Positions 41,598 to 52,913 of a stretch of 64,000 bases of DNA are shown piece after piece. The stretch lies in contig JACQFD010000022.1 in NCBI GenBank assembly GCA_016200225.1, positions 111,362-175,361 on the forward strand. Direction: 5' to 3'. Position 1 is the stretch's first letter; each line of letters opens with the position of its first letter. Both the position numbers and the translations under genes were made by a program. The notes under the pieces are model-generated. The model was not told where the DNA came from. It did no database searches and saw nothing but the letters and a program-made list of their open reading frames with translations. Source of the stretch: Planctomycetota bacterium (GTDB lineage Bacteria; Planctomycetota; UBA1135; JACQFD01).

Positions 41598-43511
41598 ATG
41601 GCCCGAAAGTCGGACGACGACCCGCTCAGCCGTCTCGAAGGGCTGGCAAAGGCCGGCGACTTTGCGTCCCTCGGCGAAATCCTGTGCAAGGAGAACATGC
41701 CACACGTTCGACGACGCTCGATGGAATTGCTTTTTGAAATGAACAATTCCGACGCATTCGAAATTCTTGCGGATGTCGCGTCGGGTCCGGAAAACGGTTT
41801 GAATGAAGAGATCTTGAATGGATTGAAGGCGAAACCGGGCGAACACAGCCTTTGCGCGCTCTCGCGAGTCCTTTCGAGCGAAAACTCTCTGCGACGAGCG
41901 TACACAATTACTCTAATTTCGCAGCGCGACGAGGCGCCCGCGCTCGCGATGTTGCTCCGGGGTACACGCGACCCGATGAAAGCGGTTTGCAAGATTGCCG
42001 AGCGCGCGCTCCACCAGCGCGTTCATAGGAATCCGCTCGCGCTCGCCAAACTTCCGCGCGAATCGATCGCCGGAATTGTTGCAATGATGTCGCTCGAACT
42101 CGCGCAGGAATTGCTCGATCCGAAATATCCATCGAGTATTCGCGCCGAAGCTTCAAGGCGGCTTGCCGTCGCGTCGGGCGCCGAGGCAGTTACTACATTA
42201 ATGTCGCTCTCGTCGGACAGCGACCCCATCCTCGCGACCGCGGCGTGGGAAGGATTGAATATCATTAAGGATCTTCCGGCGACGTTTTTATTGCCATATC
42301 TCGCGGATCGCAGGGATGAGTTCCGCAGGCAGGGTCTCGAACTCTTTTCAAAAACCTGCGGGCGCGAGAGCGTTCCGATCGTGGCGGGATTGTTGAAAGA
42401 TCCCTCCGCGGGCGTTCGCGAAGAAGCCATTCGAACTTTACATAAATTGCTCGGCGACGAATCGACGCCGATGATAAAGAAATTGATGGGCGATCCCGAG
42501 GTTTCTGTACGAAGAGTCGTGCTCAGGACGTTTCTAAATGTTAATTCCGCGCGCGCGGAGATTATTCAAATGGTCGCGATGGAGCGCGGACCGCTTCATG
42601 ACGCGGCGTTGATCGTCGCCGCGCGCAAGGAGATTTTCGTAAAAGAACTCGCCGACGATTATCTTGCATTTCTGGAACGCCACTCGAGCGAGACTTCGCA
42701 AACTAGCGATGTGATCGACGCCATGGCGGCGATTGCAAAGATTCTCGGCGAAGTGAACGAGCCGCGCGCGCTTTCCGGATTTGCGGCATTGTGCAAGACG
42801 ACGAGCCGCCGCCTTCGTCGAATCGGCATTGAGTCCGTTCTCGCGTTTCCGGAGAGCCAGCGCGGCGACATCCTCGCGTCGCTCGTCGATACACATGACC
42901 GCGCCATGCTCGCGTCGTTGGCCTTGGCGCTCGCGTTGGCAAAGGATCACCGCGCTACAATTCCGCTCATTCGCACCTATATGGAATGCGGCGGGCGCCC
43001 CGCGAAATCCGCTGGCGAATACTTACAAAACGATTCGAAGGTTGGAGACGTCGACGTGCTCATCAAGTTTCTATCAAATCAGTGGGCGAGCGTGCGCCGG
43101 TTCGCGGCGGAAAAGTTAAAGAACAGCAAGGATGACAGAGTTATCGATCCGCTTCTCAAGGCGAGCGAGGACGAAGACACCGAAGTGCAGCTCGCTTCGA
43201 TCGAAGCGCTCTCGTCCTTCGCGAAGAACCATCAACAGGTGGCCGAACGATTGATTCACGCGTGCAGCCAGGGTGATATTACAGTTCGTCAGGCGGCCGT
43301 CGAAGCGCTCGGTAATGCACAAATCGTCGAAGCCGTGCCGAATTTAATTAAAGCACTTCACAATATTTTCCTTCGCCCGCGCGCGACGGAAGCGCTCAAG
43401 AAGGTCGGCGGGCGTCAGGGTTACCTGGCGCTGAAACGCCTTCAACGGCGCGAACTACTTTTTGGAAACCGGAACAAAGCGAAGAAAGTTAAGAAAAAGA
43501 TGTTGGATTAA
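41598..43511 (+). CDS. HEAT-repeat protein
   Basis: A 637-residue soluble protein made almost wholly of alpha-helical repeats. Units of about 30-35 residues show the HEAT pattern, for example DPSAGVREEAIRTLHKLLGDESTPMIKKLMGDPEVSVRRVVL, VLIKFLSNQWASVRRFAAEKLKNSKDDRVIDPLLKASEDEDTEVQLASIEALSSF and ACSQGDITVRQAAVEALGNAQIVEAVPNLIKAL. The C terminus is strongly basic (RNKAKKVKKKM). It is likely a protein-protein scaffold; enzymatic function is not expected. It stands between the HDOD and PilB genes. Confidence 0.85.
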   Translation: MARKSDDDPLSRLEGLAKAGDFASLGEILCKENMPHVRRRSMELLFEMNNSDAFEILADVASGPENGLNEEILNGLKAKPGEHSLCALSRVLSSENSLRRAYTITLISQRDEAPALAMLLRGTRDPMKAVCKIAERALHQRVHRNPLALAKLPRESIAGIVAMMSLELAQELLDPKYPSSIRAEASRRLAVASGAEAVTTLMSLSSDSDPILATAAWEGLNIIKDLPATFLLPYLADRRDEFRRQGLELFSKTCGRESVPIVAGLLKDPSAGVREEAIRTLHKLLGDESTPMIKKLMGDPEVSVRRVVLRTFLNVNSARAEIIQMVAMERGPLHDAALIVAARKEIFVKELADDYLAFLERHSSETSQTSDVIDAMAAIAKILGEVNEPRALSGFAALCKTTSRRLRRIGIESVLAFPESQRGDILASLVDTHDRAMLASLALALALAKDHRATIPLIRTYMECGGRPAKSAGEYLQNDSKVGDVDVLIKFLSNQWASVRRFAAEKLKNSKDDRVIDPLLKASEDEDTEVQLASIEALSSFAKNHQQVAERLIHACSQGDITVRQAAVEALGNAQIVEAVPNLIKALHNIFLRPRATEALKKVGGRQGYLALKRLQRRELLFGNRNKAKKVKKKMLD

Positions 43512-43550
43512 ATTGCCTTCGCGCAGACACACAAACACGCACTTCACTCA

Positions 43551-43579
43551 GGCAAATATTTCCGGAACGGTTATTTGCC
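43551..43579. repeat. 8-bp inverted repeat upstream of pilB
   Basis: GGCAAATA (43551-43558) pairs with TATTTGCC (43572-43579) around 13 nt containing CCGGAACGG, 21 bp before the GTG of the PilB gene. It may be an operator. No terminator T-run is present. Confidence 0.45.
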
Positions 43580-43600
43580 GATAAACAATCGAGAGCCATC

Positions 43601-45362
<1,762 letters not shown>

Positions 45363-45376
<14 letters not shown>

Positions 45377-45983
45377 TTAGATTATTGTTCTGCACGGCCG
45401 CCCGTTGCGCTTTGCGGCGAACGCGGCGGTATGCAAACCACATGATAAAACTTACAATGCCGGCGATGGCGAACCAGACGAGTTTGTCCTCCCAGCGGGT
45501 CACGACGTCGCGAAAGCGATTGCCGAGATAAAACGCGAGGCCGCACCAGGGTAAAATATATATAGTCGATCCGAATATTAATAAACCGTAGGCGCGGCGT
45601 CTGGGAATTCCGTATCCTCCCGCGAGCATTGGAATTAATATTCCCGCGCCCGCCACGTACCTTCCAAATAGTAACGAAAGAGCGGGCCATTTCTTAAGTA
45701 TCGCGCGAGCCGTCGCGCGAAGCGGACGCAACGGACGAAACAGTCTTTTTGTAAAGGATGCCGCGACGCCGCTCCGGCGCCCCAATTCATATAAAAAGAG
45801 ATCGCCGGCAATCATGCCGGCCGTCGCAAACGCGAGCGTCAACGGCGCATTTCCGTTCGCGAGTCCCACGGCCGTGCATACGGCGCCGACGACGAGCGGC
45901 AGGCCGCTTCGGTCGAACGTGGCGGCTACAAAAGCCGCGAAGGGTCCGAGATGTTCTGCGAGTTCGGCGGGATCGATGGGCAT
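45363..45983 (-). CDS. DedA-family membrane protein
   Basis: A 206-residue polytopic protein. Signatures of the DedA/VTT fold are GDLFLYELGRRSG, then FGRYVAGAGILIPMLAGGYGIPRRRAYGLLIFGSTIYILPWCGLAFYLGNRF, matching the FxRF-x-PxxR-x-x-xPxxAG pattern in a relaxed form. Five hydrophobic segments lie at about 27-45, 48-66, 105-125, 133-155 and 170-190. Members are thought to scramble lipids such as undecaprenyl phosphate. It is convergent with the PilB gene, with the final 14 nt overlapping. Confidence 0.8.
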
Positions 45984-46038
45984 GATCGAATCGTTCGTTA
46001 CTTCGTGCAGCGGCGCCCGCGTCTCCTTTCAGTTAAAT

Positions 46039-47151
46039 TTATGATTCGAGCGGATTGATGGATTCGGGAAACGGGAACGGCGGAACGCTCGGCGCGTGCC
46101 AGGCCAGCTCGTCGAGCGTTCCGGCGCGCGCGCTCGCGAGGAAGTCTTTCATATCATTCGCGAGCGGAGCGGTGATGGTGACCGGTTGCTTGTGAATCGG
46201 ATGCGTGAGCGTAATTGTATTCGCGTGCAGCGCTTGTCGGCCGAGTTTTAGTTTCTTTTTTGCATCATCCGAGAGCGAACCGTCGATGTAATCCGTAAAA
46301 AAACGTTCGCTCGGACCATATAACTTATCGCCGACAATCGGGTGTCCGATCGAAGCGAGGTGCACGCGTATTTGATGCTGTCTTCCCGTCTGCGGTTTGC
46401 ACAAAACAAGCGTAAAACCGGGGACGCGGTCAATGGCTTCGTAGCGGGTGAGCGCGTGGACGCCGCCGGTGCGAACGCATGCCATTTTCACGCGAACCGC
46501 GGAACTGTAGTCTCGGTCCATCGCGCGATCGATGATGCCATTGTCATTTTTTAATTCGCCTTCGACGATTGCGAGATATTGTTTATCGACCTGGCGGTCC
46601 TCGAATTGTTTACCGAGTACGTGGCGCACGAGTTCGTTTTTCGAACAAACGAGGGCGCCCGAGGTTTCCCGGTCGATCCGATGACACAAATGTGGAATGA
46701 TATCTTTTTCGGGGTCGTCGTTTCTGTATCGATCGGTGAGAATTGAAATCACCGTTCCATACAAATACCGGCCGGCCGGATGCGAAACCATGAACGGCGG
46801 CTTGTTCACCGCGACGATCCACGAATCTTCGTAAACCGTCTCCAATTCCGATTCTAACAATTTCAAATCTTCCGGCGGTGGAAGAATCGGAACCGGCGTC
46901 AGTACGAAAACGCGCGTCCCGGCGCGCAATTTTATCGACGGTTTGTCGACCGTCTCCGGTTTCGCGTCCGGCTCGGGCGCCGCGACCGAGATCTTTCCCT
47001 CGGAGAGCATTTTTTGTATTCCGGTGCGCGAGCGCCACGGCAGTTTTGTTACTAAAAACTGGTCGAGGCGGCGTCCCGCGTCCGGCGAAAAAACTGTGAA
47101 TTCGAGCCTCTCGGGCCCGTGGGAGAGCCATGGGTTCGGCGGGAGCGGCAC
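46039..47151 (-). CDS. RluA-family 23S rRNA pseudouridine synthase
   Basis: A 370-residue enzyme from a GTG at 47151. An S4 RNA-binding domain lies at about 20-70 (SPDAGRRLDQFLVTKLPWRSRTGIQKMLSEGKISV). The catalytic domain has VVNKPPFMVSHPAG, then HRIDRETSGALVCSKN with the catalytic Asp, followed by KQYLAIVEG and CKPQTGRQHQIRVHLASIGHPIVGDKLYG. This fits RluD-type enzymes (U1911/1915/1917 in E. coli); the exact site cannot be proven. It lies downstream of rpsU in the same direction, but an intrinsic terminator separates the two. Confidence 0.92.
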   Translation of the reverse strand: MPLPPNPWLSHGPERLEFTVFSPDAGRRLDQFLVTKLPWRSRTGIQKMLSEGKISVAAPEPDAKPETVDKPSIKLRAGTRVFVLTPVPILPPPEDLKLLESELETVYEDSWIVAVNKPPFMVSHPAGRYLYGTVISILTDRYRNDDPEKDIIPHLCHRIDRETSGALVCSKNELVRHVLGKQFEDRQVDKQYLAIVEGELKNDNGIIDRAMDRDYSSAVRVKMACVRTGGVHALTRYEAIDRVPGFTLVLCKPQTGRQHQIRVHLASIGHPIVGDKLYGPSERFFTDYIDGSLSDDAKKKLKLGRQALHANTITLTHPIHKQPVTITAPLANDMKDFLASARAGTLDELAWHAPSVPPFPFPESINPLES

Positions 47152-47200
47152 GGGTTTATATACAAAAATTCAAGGGGCGGAAAATCCAATCCATGGGCCG

Positions 47201-47233
47201 AAAACACAAACGGCCCGGCAATGCGCCAGGCCG
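47201..47233 (-). terminator. Rho-independent terminator of rpsU
   Basis: On the minus strand CGGCCTGGC (47233-47225) pairs with GCCGGGCCG (47219-47211) around GCATT, with one G-T pair, and is followed by TTTGTGTTTT. Nine-bp GC-rich stem, 53 nt after the rpsU stop. Confidence 0.82.
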
Positions 47234-47285
47234 CTTCGACTCGCCCGCTGACTTGATTCGCCAGTCGGCGCGAATATTCTTAATA

Positions 47286-47504
47286 CTAAGAAAGACCCTG
47301 CGCGCGACGACGGCGGAACCTCTGGGCTTTCTGAATTGTACGAATGCGCTCGCGCTCCTCGCGGCGGCGTTTCTCAGTCGGCTTTTCGTAGTAAGCAGCC
47401 TTCTTGGCCAAACGAAAGACTCCGGCATAATTGCATTGACGCTTGAAACGGCGGAGGGCCGAATCGAGCGATTCACTTGGGCGGACCAATATTTTGATCG
47501 ACAC
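47286..47504 (-). CDS. rpsU: 30S ribosomal protein bS21
   Basis: A 72-residue small-subunit protein near the mRNA entry/anti-Shine-Dalgarno end. SIKILVRPSESLDSALRRFKRQCNYAGVF, then LAKKAAYYEKPTEKRRREERERI and a basic tail RRRRAQGL are the bS21 pattern. It is divergent from the RecD2-like gene; the 172-bp gap between them should contain promoters for both, but no clear -10/-35 pair was seen. Confidence 0.93.
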   Translation of the reverse strand: MSIKILVRPSESLDSALRRFKRQCNYAGVFRLAKKAAYYEKPTEKRRREERERIRTIQKAQRFRRRRAQGLS

Positions 47505-47676
47505 GCAGTTGCTCCTGGTAGCGGTGATGTTTTGGGTTTGGGATTAGGAATTCGCCACCGAGCGATCGATCGGCGAAAAAGGGCGCAAAGAATAGTCCGG
47601 TGGATTCGGAAACGCGAGAGGACAAAGGTCAGGCGTACCTCGTCATCGGCAGAGTAAAGGTTCACAATGTGCGCCC

Positions 47677-49917
47677 ATGGGCTACCCGGCCGGCGAACAC
47701 GATCAACCACGATTCAGTGGTGCCGCACGCGTCGAAGGGGTCCTCGAACGCGTTGTTTTTCAGAATGACGAAAAGGGTTTTGCGATCGTCGAGGTTGTGA
47801 GTCGAGATGGCTCAAAACACATGGTGAAAGGGAGTCTCCTTGGCGCTCGGCTTGGCGAAACCATCCGAGTGGTGGGCGATCGTGAGGAGCATCCGCGCTT
47901 TGGTACTCAAATTCGTGCGAAGTCCGTTGAGGTCGTTCTGCCGGCAACCGACGCTGGAGTTCGCGCGTATCTCGGTTCGGGTCTCATCAAAGGCGTTGGC
48001 CCCGAGCTCGCGACGCGCATCGTGGATGAACTTGGCGCGGGAGTGATCGAGATCATTGAAAAGGATCCGCGACAACTTCGTCGCGTCCCGGGCATCGGCA
48101 AGAAGAAACTCGAGTCAATTGTTAGTTCGATCGCTAAACAAAAAGGACTGCGCGAATTTGTATCTTTCCTCGCGGGGAGCGGAGTCAGCGCGCGCGCGGC
48201 CCAACGAATCTGGGGTCACTACGGAAGCGACGCGCTGCGGCTCGTGCGCGAGAATCCGTATCGTTTGGCTAGTGAAGTGTGGGGATTTGGTTTTCGCAAA
48301 GCCGACGAGATCGCGGGAAAACTCGGATTGCCGAAGGACTCGATCGAGCGGGCGCGCGCGGGTCTTTCTTATTGTTTGAGCGAAGCGGCGGGCGCCGGAC
48401 ATACATGCGTTCCGCGCGAACATTTGATATTAAAGACCGAGCAATTATTACAAGCCGAGGGCGCTCCCGTCCGGGCGGCGCTGGAAGGCCTCGAAAAGGA
48501 GAAGGGCGTTTTTAGCGAACCGAGCGCGACCGCCGCGGTCGAGGAGAACGTCGACAATTTATTTGAGTATCTTCCGCATCTCCTCGCGGCCGAGCGAATT
48601 GTTGCAAAGCAAATCTTAAGATTATTGGCCGCCAAGGCGCCGCCGCCGCTCGCGTCGCTCGCCGCGGTCGACGCGACCGCGCGCAATATTAAATTTCAAT
48701 TGCATGCGCAGCAGCGCGAGGCGGTCGCGTCGGCATTGCAGGAAAGAATATTAGTGATAACCGGAGGGCCGGGCGTGGGAAAAACGACGATCACGAGGCT
48801 GATCGTCGAAATCGCGAACGCCAGAGGGCATGTCGTATTGTTAGCATCTCCGACAGGGAGGGCCGCGAGACGGTTGTCGGAAGCGACGGGCAGGGAGGCC
48901 TCGACGCTTCACCGATTATTAGAATTCAATCCGAAGACGGGAAGATTTGCAAAGAACGAAAACAATCCGTTGATGGCGCGAATGGTCATCGTCGACGAGT
49001 CGTCGATGCTCGACATCGCGCTCGCGGCGCATTTGTTAAGAGCGGTCGAACCGCCGACTCGAATCGTGTTCGTCGGCGACGCGAATCAGCTTCCGTCGGT
49101 CGGTCCGGGGAATTTCTTACAGGACCTGATCGACAGCGGTTGCCCAAGAGTTATTAAATTAACGAAAGTGTTCCGGCAGGGCGCCGCGTCGGGGATCGTC
49201 GAAGGCGCGCACCGGATATTGGAAGGAGAGGCGCCCGAGTTTACAAATCAACCGACCGACGGAGGCGGCGATCTGTTCTTCATCGAGCGCGAGGATCCGC
49301 TCGAAGTGTTAAAAACCGTGCTTCACGTGGCGACGGAGCGGATTCCGCAGCGATTCGGTCTCGATCCGCGCGCCGAAATACAAATTATCGCGCCGATGTA
49401 CCGCGGCGACGCGGGAGTGGATCGTTTAAATCGCGAAATGCGTCAGAAACTGAACGCGACCGGCCCCGCCATCGGCAGCGGCGACCGAATGTATCGATTG
49501 GGCGACCGCGTGATGGTGACGCGCAACGACATCAACCGCGACATTTTCAACGGCGACGTTGGACGAATCACGGACATACAATTCAGCCAGGGATCCGTTT
49601 CCGTGAATTTCGGCGATCGAACTGTACAATTTACAGAAGCGCAGTTCGGAGACATCGTCCCGGCGTACGCGATCAGCGTGCATCGATCGCAGGGAAGCGA
49701 ATATCCGGCGGTCGTGATTCCGATGGTGACGCAGCATTTTGTAATGTTGCGGCGACCACTTTTGTATACGGCGGTGACGCGCGCGAAACGCGTTTGCGTT
49801 ATTGTAGGTTCGCGGCGCGCGCTCGGAATCGCCGTTCAGGAAGCGCGGCTCGAAGAGCGATTCTCATTATTAAAAGAACGGCTGTCGCCGCCGCGCGAAA
49901 CGGCGGCCGCGACGTGA
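47677..49917 (+). CDS. RecD2-like SF1B DNA helicase
   Basis: A 746-residue 5'-3' helicase of the RecD2/RecD-like group that acts without RecBC. The N terminus has an OB-like region (EGVLERVVFQNDEKGFAIVEV), tandem helix-hairpin-helix motifs (GPELATRIVDELG; LRRVPGIGKKKLESI) and a second helical part. Walker A is GGPGVGKTTITR (about 362-371), then ASPTGRAARRLSEATG, VDESSMLDIALAAHLL (motif II), VFVGDANQLPSVGPGNFLQDL (motif III) and the C-terminal AYAISVHRSQGSEYPAVVIPM (motif V) and YTAVTRAKRVCVIVG (motif VI). All helicase motifs are present. Confidence 0.92.
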   Translation: MGYPAGEHDQPRFSGAARVEGVLERVVFQNDEKGFAIVEVVSRDGSKHMVKGSLLGARLGETIRVVGDREEHPRFGTQIRAKSVEVVLPATDAGVRAYLGSGLIKGVGPELATRIVDELGAGVIEIIEKDPRQLRRVPGIGKKKLESIVSSIAKQKGLREFVSFLAGSGVSARAAQRIWGHYGSDALRLVRENPYRLASEVWGFGFRKADEIAGKLGLPKDSIERARAGLSYCLSEAAGAGHTCVPREHLILKTEQLLQAEGAPVRAALEGLEKEKGVFSEPSATAAVEENVDNLFEYLPHLLAAERIVAKQILRLLAAKAPPPLASLAAVDATARNIKFQLHAQQREAVASALQERILVITGGPGVGKTTITRLIVEIANARGHVVLLASPTGRAARRLSEATGREASTLHRLLEFNPKTGRFAKNENNPLMARMVIVDESSMLDIALAAHLLRAVEPPTRIVFVGDANQLPSVGPGNFLQDLIDSGCPRVIKLTKVFRQGAASGIVEGAHRILEGEAPEFTNQPTDGGGDLFFIEREDPLEVLKTVLHVATERIPQRFGLDPRAEIQIIAPMYRGDAGVDRLNREMRQKLNATGPAIGSGDRMYRLGDRVMVTRNDINRDIFNGDVGRITDIQFSQGSVSVNFGDRTVQFTEAQFGDIVPAYAISVHRSQGSEYPAVVIPMVTQHFVMLRRPLLYTAVTRAKRVCVIVGSRRALGIAVQEARLEERFSLLKERLSPPRETAAAT

Positions 49918-49926
49918 ATTAAATTG

Positions 49927-50511
49927 TTAAGAATTTAAACACCGATTTAATGTTTCAAGCGCTTCATCGCAAAACCAGCGGTATTCTTCCGGAAGACTCC
50001 CGCAGATCGCCTCGATATGCGGTTTTTTCTCGCGCGCGAGGCGGCGCATTTCGGCGGCGTCGCCTTCGCGAATCCTGTCCGCGAGGTTATCATAATTATC
50101 CGCCAATTTTACAATTCTTGCCTTGAGCGGCGCGGCGAGGACTTGTTGCATGAAGCGCTCCTCGCGTTCGATTTCAGGAAGGCGCGTATCTTTAGTAAGC
50201 GCGGCGACGAGATCGGCGACCTCGCGGCCGAAATGCTCGGAAATCTCGTCGAAATCGGTGCGCGTGTCTTCGATGGTGTCGTGGAGGATGGCGGCGGCGA
50301 GCGTCGCTTCGTCGGTGATCCCGAGTCGCAACGTCAGCGTTGCGAATATCCGCAGCGGATGCACGACGTACGGAACCCGACTGCGTTTGCGGAAATGGCC
50401 CTCATGGCGCAAGAGCGCAAATTCAATCGCATTCGGGACAATCTGCAATGCAGGCCGCGGCATGGACATGAATGCATCATCCACGGCTTTACGCGTTCCG
50501 AAAAGCTCCAT
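49927..50511 (-). CDS. stand-alone HD-domain hydrolase (MESH1/SpoT hydrolase-like)
   Basis: 194 residues from the ATG at 50511; another in-frame ATG lies at 50469 and the frame is open further upstream. The core reads IEFALLRHEGHFRKRSRVPYVVHPLRIFATL, AAILHDTIEDTRTDFDEISEHFG and VKLADNYDNL, giving the metal-binding H...HD...D set of RelA/SpoT hydrolase domains. No synthetase, TGS or ACT domain follows. It may hydrolyse (p)ppGpp or a related nucleotide; the substrate is inferred from family only. Confidence 0.8.
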   Translation of the reverse strand: MELFGTRKAVDDAFMSMPRPALQIVPNAIEFALLRHEGHFRKRSRVPYVVHPLRIFATLTLRLGITDEATLAAAILHDTIEDTRTDFDEISEHFGREVADLVAALTKDTRLPEIEREERFMQQVLAAPLKARIVKLADNYDNLADRIREGDAAEMRRLAREKKPHIEAICGSLPEEYRWFCDEALETLNRCLNS

Positions 50512-50584
50512 TCGTAGCGCCGTTGTCGACGCGGCGATCGGAGGACTCCGGTTGTGCGCTAGTTTTGTCCGACAAAGAACTTCC

Positions 50585-52060
50585 GTGAGTACCACCGTGA
50601 ACTTATTAGCCCTTCCCCTGTTGGTTTTTTCTTTATTACAGAACGCGGCGGAAGTTTCCCCGAAGACGCCGCAGCCGCTCGGCCAGATGCCGAACTTCAC
50701 ATTGCCGTCCGCGCGCGAGTTGCGATTGATATCAAAAAGCGACTTCGCCGGAAAAGTAGTATTGCTCGAAATCTGGCGGACGAACTGCCCGCGCTGCCAG
50801 CGCGAGGCGGACTACATTGCTCAACTCCGCAAGAAATATAACGAAAAGAATTTTGAAGTTCTTTGCGTCGCCGACGAGGACTTCGATCCGAAATCGGAAC
50901 CGGTCGCGCGTGTGCTCGATTTCGCGAAAGAGCATCATTTCGACCATCCGATCGCGCTGAACGACGGCGGCGAATTTCACTCCGCATATTATCAAAAAAT
51001 GCGCGGAACGCCGAGCGCCTATTTGATACATCGTAACGGAGAGACGGATTTCATCGGCGAGGATCCCGCGCGGCCTGAGATGAGATCCGATCTGGAACAT
51101 TATATTGAAAAATGCATCGCCGAACCGGCTCCCGCGGCGGCGCCCTCGCCAATTGTTGTAAAATCGATTCCCGACTTTACGTTAATTTCCACGCGCGGCG
51201 GCGCGATCAAGTCGGGCGATCTTCGAGGCAACCCCGCGATCGTTGCAATTCTGACGCCGCGGCTGACGCCGCGATACGGCCCGACGCTTTCCACGCTTGC
51301 TACAAAATACGGCGCGCTCGGCCTTCGCGTGATCGGCGTCACGTTCGGCGCCAATCGCGATATTGTAAATATAATGGAACAGTTGCGTCCGGGATACGAA
51401 CTCGCGATTCCGGACGCGCACGCGCAGGAAGCGCTCGTCAACGGCGATCTGCTGCCGAAGTTTTTGTTTATCACGGCCGACGGCAAAATACTCAAATCGA
51501 TCAATACAATTTACGGCCGCGAAGCCGGGATCGAGTCCAGCGTTTTCGATCGTTATGCGGCGCTCCTCGTCGGCAAGGACGTCAAACTTCCCGAACTCGT
51601 CGACGCCAACGCGGGCTATTCGAAACTCGGATATCATCATCCCGAACTCGGATTCGGATTCGACCCGCCACAAAACTACAGATCCGCCACGTCCGAAGAC
51701 GGCTCGAAGATTCGTTACATTGGCGCGACGACGCAAGAATTTAAAGTATCGCTCGAACAGCGATACGGCGTCGACGCCGCGAGCGCCGAACGCATCGCGG
51801 ACGTCCTGGGCCAGGGCGTCGAAGGGCGCCGCATCGATTCCCGGGCGTGGCAGGAATTGAACGGATTTAAAGCATACATCGTTCGCGAATCGTGGAATTC
51901 GCCGCTCGGAAGCGTGCGCGCGGTTCGCGTCCTGATGCCCGCGGCGATGGGAATATATGTAGTCACCGCGTCGGCGCCGGACGGCGACTTCTCGAAGGAC
52001 GCGGATATATTACAAAAAGCGCTCTTTTCGTTTCACCCCGGACCGTCCGGGCGAAATTAA
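50585..52060 (+). CDS. secreted protein with two thioredoxin-like domains
   Basis: 491 residues from the GTG at 50585 (another GTG is at 50597; neither has a clear ribosome site). A signal peptide covers about residues 5-24 (LLALPLLVFSLLQNAAE). The first domain (about 30-170) is TlpA/AhpC-like with FAGKVVLLEIWRTNCPRCQREADYIAQL, giving the redox CPRC. The second (about 205-330) has the same fold marks, FTLISTRGGAIKSGDLRGNPAIVAIL and LGLRVIGVTFGANRD and LPKFLFITADGKI, but no CxxC. The last 140 residues form a separate domain of unknown type. Probably an envelope thiol-disulfide protein. Confidence 0.75.
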   Translation: MSTTVNLLALPLLVFSLLQNAAEVSPKTPQPLGQMPNFTLPSARELRLISKSDFAGKVVLLEIWRTNCPRCQREADYIAQLRKKYNEKNFEVLCVADEDFDPKSEPVARVLDFAKEHHFDHPIALNDGGEFHSAYYQKMRGTPSAYLIHRNGETDFIGEDPARPEMRSDLEHYIEKCIAEPAPAAAPSPIVVKSIPDFTLISTRGGAIKSGDLRGNPAIVAILTPRLTPRYGPTLSTLATKYGALGLRVIGVTFGANRDIVNIMEQLRPGYELAIPDAHAQEALVNGDLLPKFLFITADGKILKSINTIYGREAGIESSVFDRYAALLVGKDVKLPELVDANAGYSKLGYHHPELGFGFDPPQNYRSATSEDGSKIRYIGATTQEFKVSLEQRYGVDAASAERIADVLGQGVEGRRIDSRAWQELNGFKAYIVRESWNSPLGSVRAVRVLMPAAMGIYVVTASAPDGDFSKDADILQKALFSFHPGPSGRN

Positions 52061-52193
52061 CAAAACGGCGCAATTGTAGTTGTCGGCCGCGGCGGCGCCG
52101 GGCCCGGTCGCGGCCGTCGATTCGCGAAAAACAAAGGTGCCGCCTCGCGCGCGGCGCGCGCGACCGTTACGCTTGAGCGGACGAGCCGCCGCC

Positions 52194-52901
52194 ATGTCCG
52201 CCGAAACCGTCCCTCCCGCGCCGTCGCCCTCCCACGGACCGATCGAACTCACGCCCATCGAGCGCCGCGTTCTCGGCGTATTGATAGAAAAAGGACTGAC
52301 GACTCCCGAGCAGTATCCGCTCACGCTGAACGCGCTCGTGAACGGATGCAACCAAAAGAGCAACCGCGATCCAATTGTTAATTATGACGAAGTGCAGGTC
52401 GACTCCGCGCTTCAATTGTTAATTAGAAAGGGCCTCGCCGCGAACGCGACCGGATTCAGCGGCCGCGCCGAACGTTTTAGTTCACAGATGGGAAAAATGT
52501 ATGAATTGCGAACGGTTGAGATCGCGGTCATCGGCGAATTGATGCTTCGCGGCGCGCAGACCGAGGGGGAGCTGCGCATCCGGGCGAGCCGCATGCGTCC
52601 GATCGAGGATCTTCCCGCGCTCCACGAGATACTAACAAAACTTCGCGCGGCGACGCCGCCGTTTATCGTTCGTTTGACGCCCGAGGGACACTCGCGCGGC
52701 GTTCGCCACACGCATACATTTTATATGTCGGGCGAAATGAAGCGTATTATTAGTGAAGAGGCGACGCGCGCGCCGGACGCGGGGGAGACTGCCTTCGAAA
52801 TCGCGCCGCCGCCGCCGGACGTTCTCGCCGAATTGCGCGCGCAAATCGCGTCGTTGGAGGCGCGCATCGCCGCGTTGGAGCGCAAATCGGCAGGCCAATA
52901 A
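52194..52901 (+). CDS. YceH-family (DUF480) protein
   Basis: 235 residues from the ATG at 52194. It starts with a Pro/Ser-rich stretch, then the conserved LTPIERRVLGVLIEKGLTTPEQYPLTLNALVNGCNQKSNRDPIVNYDE, which is the DUF480 signature, and IGELMLRGAQTEGELRIRASRM for the second winged-helix half. The C-terminal 40 residues form a coiled coil (LAELRAQIASLEARIAALERK). YceH has a two-winged-helix fold and no settled function. Confidence 0.9.
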   Translation: MSAETVPPAPSPSHGPIELTPIERRVLGVLIEKGLTTPEQYPLTLNALVNGCNQKSNRDPIVNYDEVQVDSALQLLIRKGLAANATGFSGRAERFSSQMGKMYELRTVEIAVIGELMLRGAQTEGELRIRASRMRPIEDLPALHEILTKLRAATPPFIVRLTPEGHSRGVRHTHTFYMSGEMKRIISEEATRAPDAGETAFEIAPPPPDVLAELRAQIASLEARIAALERKSAGQ

Positions 52902-52913
52902 CAAATCGCACAA

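Noticed and set aside
49919..49938. AT-only inverted repeat TTAAATT/AATTTAA between the RecD2-like and HD genes as terminator
   Set aside because: Stem has no G-C pairs and overlaps the HD gene's end; too weak for intrinsic termination.
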